Shown one piece after another: positions 43,812 through 51,925 of a DNA stretch of 64,000 bases. Where the stretch lies: assembly GCA_964417885.1 (NCBI GenBank), contig CAYQKN010000002.1, positions 14,755 to 78,754 of the forward strand, read 5' to 3'. Below the pieces are notes generated by a model, which worked only from the letters and a program-made list of their open reading frames with translations, was not told the origin of the DNA and did no database searches. A program made the position numbers and the translations under genes. Position 1 is the first letter of the stretch. Each line of letters starts with the position of its first letter. This stretch comes from UKL13-2 sp964417885. Its GTDB lineage: Bacteria > Pseudomonadota > Gammaproteobacteria > Burkholderiales > Usitatibacteraceae.

Positions 43812-46226
43812 CTATACATCAAGGTTGCTAACAATCAGGGCATTGTTTTCGATGAAAGCCCGCCTGGGTTCGACATTGTCTCCCATTAGGGTGGTAAAAA
43901 TTTCATCCGCTCCAATGGCGTCTTCAATCTGGACTTTGTTCAATATGCGCACCTTGGGATCCATCGTTGTTTCCCAGAGCTGCTCTGGATTCATTTCGCC
44001 CAATCCTTTGTAACGCTGGATATGCATACCGTCTTTAGCTTGTGCCAACAGCCAGTCAAGCGCTTCCCCAAATGAACGAACCGCAAGCGACTTTTCTCCG
44101 CGCCGGATTTCACCCGACTCGCGAATAAGTCCGTTCAGCATTTGAGACGTCTTGACGATTTGTTCATAGTCGCCGGTTTCAACCAGGGTCATGTCGAGCA
44201 CCGTCTCACGTGTGTTGCCGTGAAGGGTCTTCACGCAACGCAGGCGATATCCATCATGGACTTCATCCTGCTCAACCTTGACTGTCAGCGACGTTGCGCC
44301 GACTGCATCTGTCAACCAAACCGCCGCCTTTGAAGCACTCTCGGAGCTGGCTAGATCAAATCGTGGACATTGAAGGAGGCCCCGCAATACCTCAGGATCA
44401 AGTGTTCGGGACAGGCGCCCGATAACCGCGTCTGTAACCAGATACTCCCTGGCAATGTTTCCAAGCGCTTCGCCAGATATTGGCGTCGCTCCGCTGCCGG
44501 GCTCCAGCACCGCCTCGTTAAGGGCCTTGACCAGTTGCGCTGACTTGAGTTCCAGGTCGTCCTTAACGTAGCGCTCTTCCTTGCCCATCTTGATTTTGTA
44601 GAGCGGTGGTTGCGCAATGTAAACGTAGCCGTTTTCGACCAACTGCGGCATTTGCCGGTAGAAGAATGTGAGCAACAATGTCCGGATATGTGCACCGTCC
44701 ACATCAGCGTCGGTCATGATAATAATGCGGTGGTAGCGCAGCTTGTCGTGATTGAAATCATCCTTGCCGATCCCGGCGCCCAACGCCGTAATCAGTGTGG
44801 CAATTTGCTCGGAAGAAATTACTTTATCAATCCGTGCTTTCTCAACGTTCAGCACCTTTCCACGCAACGGCAGGATGGCCTGGAATTTTCGGTCTCGTCC
44901 CTGTTTTGCCGATCCTCCCGCTGAATCCCCCTCGACAATATAGAGTTCACAAAGCGCGGGATCCTTCTCCTGGCAATCGGCCAACTTTCCCGGAAGGCCA
45001 ATTCCATCCATCACGCCTTTTCTGCGCGTCAGCTCACGCGCCTTTCTGGCCGCTTCTCGAGCCCGCGCGGCTTCAACAATCTTTCCGCAGATTGTTTTTG
45101 CATCAGCCGGATTCTCAAGTAGATATTCCGCCAGCTTTGCTGCCACCACTTCCTGAACGACTGGCTGAACCTCTGAAGAAACCAGCTTGTCCTTGGTCTG
45201 CGAGGAAAACTTCGGTTCGGGTACTTTTACTGACAACACGCAAGTCAGACCCTCGCGCATGTCATCCCCTGAGGTTTCGACTTTCGCTTTTTTTGCAAAT
45301 TCGTTTTCTTCGATGAATTTATTGATTACCCGCGTCATTGCCGTCCGCAATCCGGTCAGATGCGTACCTCCGTCGCGTTGCGGAATGTTGTTGGTAAAAC
45401 ACTGAACTGACTCGCCGTAGCTATCGTTCCATTGCATTGACACTTCAATTGTCATGCCGTCCTTCTCTCCGACCGCGTGAAAAATCCGCGGATGAAGTAC
45501 TGCTTTGGATCGATTCATATATTCGACAAAGCCCTTAACGCCACCGGCGTATGCGAAGTTTTCACTCTTGCCGTTTCTTTGGTCAATGAGTTCTATCTTG
45601 ACGCCATTGTTCAGGAAGGACAGTTCGCGCAATCGTTTTGCCAGTATTTCGTAATGAAATTCGACATGACCAAACGTTTCCTTGGACGCAAGGAAGTGCA
45701 CCTCCGTACCTCTCTTCTCGGTCTTCCCAACCTCCGCCAGCGGTGATACTCGCTCGCCCAGGCGAAACTCCATCTGGTGTGCCTTGCCGTCACGCCAGAT
45801 GCGCAGCTTTAGCCATTCGGAAAGCGCATTCACAACAGATACACCGACCCCGTGGAGACCGCCTGAAACCTTGTACGAGTTGGCATCGAACTTTCCGCCG
45901 GCATGCAATTCCGTCATGACAATTTCGGCAGCGGACCGCTTGAATTCGTCATCCTCCTTGATACCTGTCGGGATGCCTCTGCCGTTATCCATCACCGATA
46001 TCGAGTTATCGGAGTGAATCGTTATCTTTATGTCATCGCAATGGCCGGCGAGGGCCTCATCGATCGCATTGTCCACCACCTCAAATACCATGTGGTGAAG
46101 GCCGCTTCCATCGGAGGTATCACCAATGTACATTCCCGGGCGCTTGCGTACCGCTTCTAGGCCCTTGAGTATCTTGATTGAGTCTGAGTCATATGCTGCT
46201 GCTTCCTGCTTCTTCGATGCTGACAT
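43812..46226 (-). CDS. gyrB: GyrB, DNA gyrase subunit B
   Basis: ATPase subunit of gyrase. 804 residues, standard for Gram-negative GyrB. The ATP-binding site has EVVDNAIDEALAGHC and VMDNGRGIP with GGLHGVGVSVVNALSE; the transducer and Toprim domain follow (IVEGDSAGGSAKQGRD, DADVDGAHIRTLLLTFFYRQ), then the proteobacterial insert and the C-terminal RYKGLGEMNPEQLWETTM. It is the last gene of dnaA-dnaN-gyrB, 88 bp after dnaN. Confidence 0.97.
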   Translation of the reverse strand: MSASKKQEAAAYDSDSIKILKGLEAVRKRPGMYIGDTSDGSGLHHMVFEVVDNAIDEALAGHCDDIKITIHSDNSISVMDNGRGIPTGIKEDDEFKRSAAEIVMTELHAGGKFDANSYKVSGGLHGVGVSVVNALSEWLKLRIWRDGKAHQMEFRLGERVSPLAEVGKTEKRGTEVHFLASKETFGHVEFHYEILAKRLRELSFLNNGVKIELIDQRNGKSENFAYAGGVKGFVEYMNRSKAVLHPRIFHAVGEKDGMTIEVSMQWNDSYGESVQCFTNNIPQRDGGTHLTGLRTAMTRVINKFIEENEFAKKAKVETSGDDMREGLTCVLSVKVPEPKFSSQTKDKLVSSEVQPVVQEVVAAKLAEYLLENPADAKTICGKIVEAARAREAARKARELTRRKGVMDGIGLPGKLADCQEKDPALCELYIVEGDSAGGSAKQGRDRKFQAILPLRGKVLNVEKARIDKVISSEQIATLITALGAGIGKDDFNHDKLRYHRIIIMTDADVDGAHIRTLLLTFFYRQMPQLVENGYVYIAQPPLYKIKMGKEERYVKDDLELKSAQLVKALNEAVLEPGSGATPISGEALGNIAREYLVTDAVIGRLSRTLDPEVLRGLLQCPRFDLASSESASKAAVWLTDAVGATSLTVKVEQDEVHDGYRLRCVKTLHGNTRETVLDMTLVETGDYEQIVKTSQMLNGLIRESGEIRRGEKSLAVRSFGEALDWLLAQAKDGMHIQRYKGLGEMNPEQLWETTMDPKVRILNKVQIEDAIGADEIFTTLMGDNVEPRRAFIENNALIVSNLDV

Positions 46227-46314
46227 TTATATCCTGTGCCCTTGTTGATTTGATGCAATCTCCCGGTTTAATCACCTGAACCGCCGAGAGCATATGTGTT
46301 GTCGCGAACCAGCC

Positions 46315-47424
46315 CTACAGCCTCATTGGCATCACGACATATTTGAAGTCTTCACTGCCCGGTTGGGTAATTAAAGCGGACGACATGTTTGCTTCACCAA
46401 GAGAGACAAGGATATTTTCGTTTGTCAGGTGATTCAACACATCCAGCAGGTAAGCAATATTGAACGCAATGTCCATTGCATCTCGCGCGTATTCAATCGG
46501 CAGATTTTCCTCTGCCTCTTCCTGTTCGTTGTTGCTGCAAATTATCGACAGGGCATCCGCAGTGAATACTAGCCTTACACCACGAATCTTGTCGTTTGAA
46601 AGGATGGATGCCCGTTGCAGCGCACCAAGAAACTCCAAGCGTTTCAAAGCTACGTGATTTGTGTATCCGCTTGGTATGACCTTTGTGTAGTCGGGAAACT
46701 TTCCCTCTACGATCTTGCTAACAATTTCGATTCCGGCAAAGGAAAATTTTACTTGGTTCTGGTGCAGATCTATATTGATCGGATCATCACTTTCATCGAG
46801 CAGCTTGATCAACTCGAGTACGGTCTTTCTCGGCAGAATAGCTTCAATTTTTCCGACAGGTTCCGGCAGCTTGTAACTCGCCATCGACAATCGATGTCCG
46901 TCGGTAGCCACCACGCGAAGTACCTCACCTTCCGTGGATAGCAGCACTCCATTCAAGTAGTAACGAATGTCCTGAACCGCCATTGCAAACTGAACCAGGC
47001 CGAGTACGCGGCGAAACTCCTTCTGTGGAAGTGCAAAGGACGTGGCCTGATCCTTTGCTTCCGCTATTCGCGGAAAGTCCGCTGCCGCAAGTGTCTGAAG
47101 GGAGAATCGGCTTTTGCCTGCTTTGACGGTAAGCCGATGTTCCTTGGTTTCCAGCGTTGTGTCTGCATCAGGCGTCAAGGCGCGGAGAATATCCTGAAGT
47201 TTTTTTGCTCCGACAGTCAGGCTGCCGGGTTTATGTGAGACTTCCAGTCGCGCGGAAGCTCGTATCTGTACCTCAAGATCGGTTGCCAGAAAATTGACCA
47301 CCTGGTCGTTAACTTCGACCAGAACATTGGACAGGATAGGCAGCGTATGGCGACGTTCAACGATGCCCGTAACAAACTGAAGCGGCCCCAATAACGTGCT
47401 GTTCTTAGCTTTTATAGTAAACAT
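46315..47424 (-). CDS. dnaN: DnaN, DNA polymerase III sliding clamp (beta subunit)
   Basis: A ring-forming processivity clamp of 369 residues with three repeated clamp domains. The C-terminus SEDFKYVVMPMRL is the family-typical end, and the hydrophobic cleft residues that bind partner peptides are expected there. It is 237 bp downstream of dnaA, across the probable origin; the AT-rich start of the origin touches its ATG, so unwinding and dnaN transcription could interfere. Confidence 0.97.
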   Translation of the reverse strand: MFTIKAKNSTLLGPLQFVTGIVERRHTLPILSNVLVEVNDQVVNFLATDLEVQIRASARLEVSHKPGSLTVGAKKLQDILRALTPDADTTLETKEHRLTVKAGKSRFSLQTLAAADFPRIAEAKDQATSFALPQKEFRRVLGLVQFAMAVQDIRYYLNGVLLSTEGEVLRVVATDGHRLSMASYKLPEPVGKIEAILPRKTVLELIKLLDESDDPINIDLHQNQVKFSFAGIEIVSKIVEGKFPDYTKVIPSGYTNHVALKRLEFLGALQRASILSNDKIRGVRLVFTADALSIICSNNEQEEAEENLPIEYARDAMDIAFNIAYLLDVLNHLTNENILVSLGEANMSSALITQPGSEDFKYVVMPMRL

Positions 47425-47661
47425 ATAAAAATAACCTAGTAGTAGTAGTTAAGGGCAGACCAATTTATGAATAAGAAGAAAAAACCGTTTATGTTCAAAG
47501 ATTTATGCTTAGATCACCGGTATGGACAGTTTAAAATATAGCTGTGCATAGTTATAAGTAAGGTGCTTTTTTCTGGTCTTTTCGATGCTTCTGTCTAAAT
47601 TACCCACAACGTATAAAGGAATCATTCAAGAGTTGTTCTTCGACAGGAATCGAAAGTACGC
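47425..47661. other. oriC: Probable chromosomal origin (oriC) between dnaA and dnaN
   Basis: An AT-rich 237-bp gap. On the minus strand, in order, are DnaA-box-like sites at 47608-47600 (TGTGGGTAA, reverse), 47551-47543 (CTATGCACA, one mismatch to TTATNCACA) and 47474-47466 (TTATTCATA, one mismatch), then a short GC-rich stretch (GGTCTGCCC), then four CTA trinucleotides (plus strand TAG x4, 47437-47448) and a run rich in A and T up to the dnaN start. This order matches the basal unwinding unit known from Bacillus. No coding capacity was seen. Confidence 0.65.
47437..47451. repeat. DnaA-trio-like TAG repeats
   Basis: Four consecutive TAG triplets followed by TTA on the plus strand. DnaA-trios are 3'-[G/A]AT-5' triplets bound by the DnaA filament during melting. 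They sit between a GC-rich stretch and the most AT-rich part of the gap. Confidence 0.6.
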
Positions 47662-49026
47662 CTAGCCGCGCAATATTTGCACCAGCAAGGCATGGTCGCG
47701 TGCGAGAGTCTGGTCTGCATCAACGAGTTCCTGAATTTTTCTGCATGCGTGCAAAACGGTTGTGTGGTCGCGCCCGCCGAATGCTTCGCCAATTTCAGGC
47801 AGCGACATTGGTGTCAATTCCTTTGCCAGCGCCATCGCAACTTGTCGTGGACGAGCGAGGGACCGGACGCGTTTTTTTGAAAACATTTCTGATACTTTGA
47901 TTTTGTAATAGTCGGCAACGGTTTTCTGAATGTTATCAATGGAAATTTGACGGTTTAGCACGGCAAGCAAATCTTTGAGCGCCTCCTTGGCGGCGCCAAT
48001 CGATACCGGAACGTTGTTGAATCGCGAATAAGCAAGCACCCGCTTCAGACCCCCCTCCAACTCGCGGACATTTGAACGAATGTGCTTGGCGATAAAAAAA
48101 GCAACATCCTCTTCAAGAAGGAGACCTTCGCTTTCTGCTTTCTTAATCAAGATAGCGACGCGCATTTCGAGTTCGGGAGGTTCAACGGATACCGTGAGAC
48201 CCCAGCCAAATCGAGAGATCAGGCGATCATCAATATTTGCTATTTCTTTCGGAAAACGGTCACTGGTTATTACGACCTGCTTGCCCCCCTCGATGAGAGC
48301 ATTGAAGGCGTAGAAGAACTCTTCCTGAGTTCTGGATTTTCCGCCGAAAAACTGAATATCGTCTATCAGCAGCAAGTCGAGGGTGTGATAGGAACGCTTG
48401 AAAGCGTCAAACGCCTTATGTTGATACGCGCGTACGACATCCGTCACGAATTGCTCCGCATGTATGTACCGAATGTTCGCTCTTGGATTATGTTCCAGCA
48501 ATTGATTCCCGATCGCCTGGACCAGGTGTGTTTTACCCAGGCCGGTTGTGCCATATACAAAGAGCGGGTTATAGGCCTGACCTGGATTCTGCGAGACTTG
48601 TAAGGCCGCCGCTCGTGCGAGCTGATTCGCCTTGCCGCCGACAAAACTGCTGAAAGTGAAAGCGGGGTTAACACGGTGTTCAGACGGACGCGTGGTTACC
48701 GTCAACGGCTCTTGGCGCAGTGCCTGGACGGCACGATCAGTGCCAGGAAGGGTGTCAATCGGATCGGCAATCGGTGTTTCATCTTGCTGACCGTCATCCA
48801 GTGCCAAATCAAGGAAAACAGGTCTGGCAAAGTACTTTTCTGCCGCCCGTTCGATGCGGGTCAACAGTCTATCCTTGACCCACTGCAGTACATAGCGGTT
48901 GGGCGCAATTAGCGCAAAGCTGTCACCGTCCTGGTCAAATCGCAATGGCTTGATCCAAGTGTTGTATTGATGGGGCGATAGCTCCTGTTTAAATTCTTCG
49001 GTACAGGATTGCCAGAACGGGTGCAT
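47662..49026 (-). CDS. dnaA: DnaA, chromosomal replication initiator
   Basis: 454 residues. Domain I (about 1-80) is followed by a short linker; the AAA+ domain has VYGTTGLGKTHLVQAIGN (Walker A), LLLIDDIQFFGGK (Walker B) and SRFGWGLTVSVEPPE (arginine-finger region); domain IV binds DnaA boxes with VSEMFSKKRVRSLARPRQVA and FGGRDHTTVLHACRKI. The linker is short, as usual in proteobacteria. A DnaA box overlaps its probable promoter. Confidence 0.97.
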   Translation of the reverse strand: MHPFWQSCTEEFKQELSPHQYNTWIKPLRFDQDGDSFALIAPNRYVLQWVKDRLLTRIERAAEKYFARPVFLDLALDDGQQDETPIADPIDTLPGTDRAVQALRQEPLTVTTRPSEHRVNPAFTFSSFVGGKANQLARAAALQVSQNPGQAYNPLFVYGTTGLGKTHLVQAIGNQLLEHNPRANIRYIHAEQFVTDVVRAYQHKAFDAFKRSYHTLDLLLIDDIQFFGGKSRTQEEFFYAFNALIEGGKQVVITSDRFPKEIANIDDRLISRFGWGLTVSVEPPELEMRVAILIKKAESEGLLLEEDVAFFIAKHIRSNVRELEGGLKRVLAYSRFNNVPVSIGAAKEALKDLLAVLNRQISIDNIQKTVADYYKIKVSEMFSKKRVRSLARPRQVAMALAKELTPMSLPEIGEAFGGRDHTTVLHACRKIQELVDADQTLARDHALLVQILRG

Positions 49027-49071
49027 GGATGGCGGGAAGTGGACATTGCGCGGGAAAGGGACAACCTTGAA

Positions 49072-49102
49072 ATTTTACCCTTTCCAGGTGGACTTATCCA
49101 CA
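49072..49102 (-). promoter_or_regulatory. Probable dnaA promoter overlapped by a perfect DnaA box
   Basis: On the minus strand TGGATA (49100-49095) and TAAAAT (49077-49072) are separated by 17 bases, 46 bases before the dnaA start. The perfect DnaA box TTATCCACA lies on the plus strand at 49094-49102 and covers the -35 element. This would let DnaA repress its own gene. Confidence 0.6.
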
Positions 49103-49189
49103 GACGATGGCGTCGATTTGGAAATAACAGGGGCAGTCGCTGGCAAGGTTGTCTGCTTATGACGGCGCGCCGGAAAAGATTTGCAGGGG

Positions 49190-49219
49190 TTGACTAAGCC
49201 CATGAAAAAACAGGATAAT
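49190..49219 (+). promoter_or_regulatory. Probable rpmH promoter
   Basis: TTGACT (49190-49195) and GATAAT (49214-49219) with an 18-base spacer, 82 bases before rpmH. It is in the 275-bp gap between divergent dnaA and rpmH, which otherwise holds only the dnaA control region. Confidence 0.65.
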
Positions 49220-49301
49220 GCCAAGTTGCTCATCAGCTTTTCCTGTTGGTCGGCAATGCAATTTGCAACCCAACAAATTTCTAAATAGTCTGGAATAAAC
49301 A

Positions 49302-49436
49302 ATGAAACGTACATATCAGCCGTCAGTTGCGCGCCGGAAAAAAACGCACGGTTTTCGCGTCCGAATGAAGACTGCCGGCGGCCGTGCAGTAATAAACGCT
49401 CGTCGTGCCAAAGGGCGCGCACGAATCGCTGTCTAG
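49302..49436 (+). CDS. rpmH: Ribosomal protein bL34
   Basis: A 44-residue, Arg/Lys-rich protein of the large ribosomal subunit, beginning MKRTYQPSVARRKKTHGFRV and ending KGRARIAV. Length and sequence are typical of bL34. It is first in the rpmH-rnpA-yidD-yidC series. There is no strong Shine-Dalgarno; an AATAAACA leader precedes the ATG. Confidence 0.97.
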   Translation: MKRTYQPSVARRKKTHGFRVRMKTAGGRAVINARRAKGRARIAV

Positions 49437-49476
49437 CAGCGCAGGAAGTCAAGGCGGGATCGAGGCGAAGGATTGC

Positions 49477-49863
49477 ATGATTTCAGCCTCGTCAACAGCA
49501 GCCAAAACGCCCGACTCGTCGGGCGTTGCGCGCTTGCTGAGCACCGGCATGAGGCTGCGCGGAACGCACTTCGATCTTCGTTTTGGAATAGTCGACGGCG
49601 CCAGCATGGCGGCAAAAGCCGGCTTCGTAGTATCGGTACCAAAAAAACTGCTGAAATCGGCCGTGCAGCGAAATCGTGTAAAACGGTTGGTCAGAGAGAC
49701 AATCCGGGCGGGCAACGAAGCCGATATACCGATCAGTATCCTGGTTGTATATCGTTCCGCTTTGCATCTAAAGCAAGCAAACTTCCGGGCCGAATTAAGA
49801 GCGGAGTTGGCAAAACTTCTTCGGGATGGAATGGCCCGCGTCCCTAGCGTCGCTCGCAATTAG
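49477..49863 (+). CDS. rnpA: RnpA, protein component of ribonuclease P
   Basis: Binds the 5' leader of pre-tRNA and assists the catalytic RNA. 128 residues with the signature AVQRNRVKRLVRETIR (the RNR motif) and the substrate strand RGTHFDLRFG. The N-terminal 20 residues (MISASSTAAKTPDSSGVARL) diverge from the usual FPKxxRL start, so the start is less certain. I chose the ATG at 49477, which has AAGGA 5 bases upstream; an earlier ATG at 49405 would run inside rpmH. Confidence 0.9.
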   Translation: MISASSTAAKTPDSSGVARLLSTGMRLRGTHFDLRFGIVDGASMAAKAGFVVSVPKKLLKSAVQRNRVKRLVRETIRAGNEADIPISILVVYRSALHLKQANFRAELRAELAKLLRDGMARVPSVARN

Positions 49864-49874
49864 GAACCGCAGAC

Positions 49875-50093
49875 ATGTCGCCCGGCGCAAGAGTCTTGAT
49901 ATTTGTAATTCGGGGATATCAGATTCTTCTTAGTCCATATTTTGGCAGCCAGTGTCGGTTCTCACCCACCTGTTCGCATTATTCAATCCAGGCGCTGGAA
50001 AAACACGGCGCTATCAAAGGCGCCTACCTTACCATTCGGCGTTTGCTTCGATGCAACCCCTGGCATCGTGGCGGCTTTGACCCCGTACCATGA
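49875..50093 (+). CDS. yidD: YidD, membrane protein insertion efficiency factor
   Basis: A 72-residue membrane-associated protein with GYQILLSPYFGSQCRFSPTC and CNPWHRGGFDPVP, diagnostic of YidD. The three conserved Cys are present. It assists YidC-dependent insertion and is placed between rnpA (11 bp) and yidC (42 bp), as in most proteobacteria. Confidence 0.95.
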   Translation: MSPGARVLIFVIRGYQILLSPYFGSQCRFSPTCSHYSIQALEKHGAIKGAYLTIRRLLRCNPWHRGGFDPVP

Positions 50094-50135
50094 AGCGACC
50101 GACTGCCCGCGCCTTCTAACAAACTTGAGAAATTA

Positions 50136-51836
50136 ATGGATACGCAGAGAATTATCGCCCTGATTGTTTTCATGTTCAGCGGAATGCTTTTGTGGGAAGC
50201 GTGGAACAAGCCTCAGCAATCCCCACAGCAAAACAGTGCGACCACAATGACGCAACCTGCCGCCGCGCTGCCGAACAAGGGCCCGACGGCTGTGCCTACC
50301 CCGGAGGCACCAGCGACCACGGCGTCTGCCGTGTCCGCGCCTGCGATGACGCCGCCCGGCGGGCTGCCAGCAGCAGGTAAGCGCGTTTCCGTCTTGACGG
50401 ACCTGTTATCTGTCGAGTTGGACACGGCGGGCGGTGATTTACGCAGTGTGACGCTATTGAAGCACCCCGCTCGCGGTGATATCAGCAAGCCCTTCAAATT
50501 GATGCAGGATAAGGCGGGCGCTTACTTCATTGCGCAGTCAGGATTTAGTGGGCAGGGATTGCCAAATCACGCGAGCACTTGGGCGGTTGATGGGTCCAAC
50601 TACGTATTGGGGGCGTCAGATACGATTGAAGTGAAATTTAGAAACAACGATAACCCTGACGTTTCCGTAACCAAAACCTTCGTTTTTCGGCGTGGCAGTT
50701 ATGTCGTTGAAGTGAAGCACGACGTTAAAAACAACTCGGCCGCACCATTAGCGCCGACCGCATATTTTCAGTTTCTGCGAGATGCAAACCCACCGGAGGG
50801 TGAAAGCTCAGGGAACATGTTTACCGGTGTTGCGACTTATACGGGACCAGCGTTTTATACCGAGGCCAAGAAATTCCAAAAGGTGGATTTCTCTTCCATT
50901 GACAAAAACAAGCAAGAACACGTCAAGGAAGCGACCGATGGTTGGGTAGCCATGGTTCAGCATTACTTTGTCTCGGCATGGTTGCCAAAGGAAAATCAAA
51001 AGCGCGAATTTTTTACGCGAAAAGTAGACGACAAGCTTTATTGGGCAGGAGTATTTGCGGCAATGCCACAAATTGCGCCAGGCGCGACGGGCACACAAAT
51101 CATGCCGCTCTATGTTGGCCCACAGGAACAGGAAAAACTGAAAGCACTCGCACCCGGACTCGACTTGGTGGTTGACTATGGCTGGTTGACGGTGTTGGCT
51201 TACCCGATGTTTACCGTCCTTTCCTGGATTGACAAAATTGTCGGCAACTGGGGTTGGACGATCATTATTTTCACCATTTTGCTGAAGTTGGTTTTTTTCC
51301 CGCTGAATCAAAAGGCCGGCAAGTCAATGGCCCATATGAAGCATCTTGCCCCCAAGGTCGAAGCGCTGAAAGCACGCTATGGGGATGACAAGATGAAACT
51401 GAACCAGGCGATGATGGAGTTGTACAAGACCGAGAAAGTCAATCCACTCGGCGGGTGTCTGCCGATTCTGATCCAGATGCCGTTCCTGATTGCGATGTAC
51501 TGGGTCTTGCTAGGCGCGGTCGAATTGCGCAACGCGCCGTGGTTGGGCTGGATTACCGATCTTTCCATCCCGGATCCGTACTTTGTGCTACCGGTGGTGA
51601 TGGGCGCATCGATGATCATTCAGACAAAACTCAACCCGACGCCGCCCGATCCGGTTCAGGCAAAGGTCATGATGATCATGCCGGTTGTTTTCTCTGTCAT
51701 GTTCTTCTTTTTCCCCGCCGGGTTGGTGCTTTACTGGACCATGCAAAACATCCTGGGGATAGCACAACAGTGGTATATCAACAAGACAACCGCACAAGCG
51801 GGTCCGGTCAAGCCTGTCACGGCAAGATCAAAATAG
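50136..51836 (+). CDS. yidC: YidC, membrane protein insertase
   Basis: 566 residues. The N-terminal membrane anchor (IIALIVFMFSGMLLWEAWN) is followed by a Pro/Ala/Gln linker and the large periplasmic P1 beta domain, then five membrane segments with the conserved core (MKHLAPKVEALKARYGDDK cytoplasmic loop, LGGCLPILIQMPFLIAMYW, and the last FFFFPAGLVLYWTMQNILGI). It inserts proteins alone or with SecYEG; the ATP synthase a and c subunits encoded 7 kb away are classic YidC clients. A terminator follows. Confidence 0.96.
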   Translation: MDTQRIIALIVFMFSGMLLWEAWNKPQQSPQQNSATTMTQPAAALPNKGPTAVPTPEAPATTASAVSAPAMTPPGGLPAAGKRVSVLTDLLSVELDTAGGDLRSVTLLKHPARGDISKPFKLMQDKAGAYFIAQSGFSGQGLPNHASTWAVDGSNYVLGASDTIEVKFRNNDNPDVSVTKTFVFRRGSYVVEVKHDVKNNSAAPLAPTAYFQFLRDANPPEGESSGNMFTGVATYTGPAFYTEAKKFQKVDFSSIDKNKQEHVKEATDGWVAMVQHYFVSAWLPKENQKREFFTRKVDDKLYWAGVFAAMPQIAPGATGTQIMPLYVGPQEQEKLKALAPGLDLVVDYGWLTVLAYPMFTVLSWIDKIVGNWGWTIIIFTILLKLVFFPLNQKAGKSMAHMKHLAPKVEALKARYGDDKMKLNQAMMELYKTEKVNPLGGCLPILIQMPFLIAMYWVLLGAVELRNAPWLGWITDLSIPDPYFVLPVVMGASMIIQTKLNPTPPDPVQAKVMMIMPVVFSVMFFFFPAGLVLYWTMQNILGIAQQWYINKTTAQAGPVKPVTARSK

Positions 51837-51854
51837 GGCGCGCTTTTTCAGCCC

Positions 51855-51880
51855 AAGGCCGCCCGCGCGCGGCCTTTTTT
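51855..51880 (+). terminator. Rho-independent terminator after yidC
   Basis: A perfect 8-bp stem AAGGCCGC/GCGGCCTT with a 6-nt loop and a run of six T, 18 bp after the yidC stop. It separates rpmH-yidC from mnmE-mnmG. Confidence 0.88.
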
Positions 51881-51925
51881 ATTGGGCGTCCGTGCTATGT
51901 TTCGTGCCTTTAGAGTAAGGAAAAT

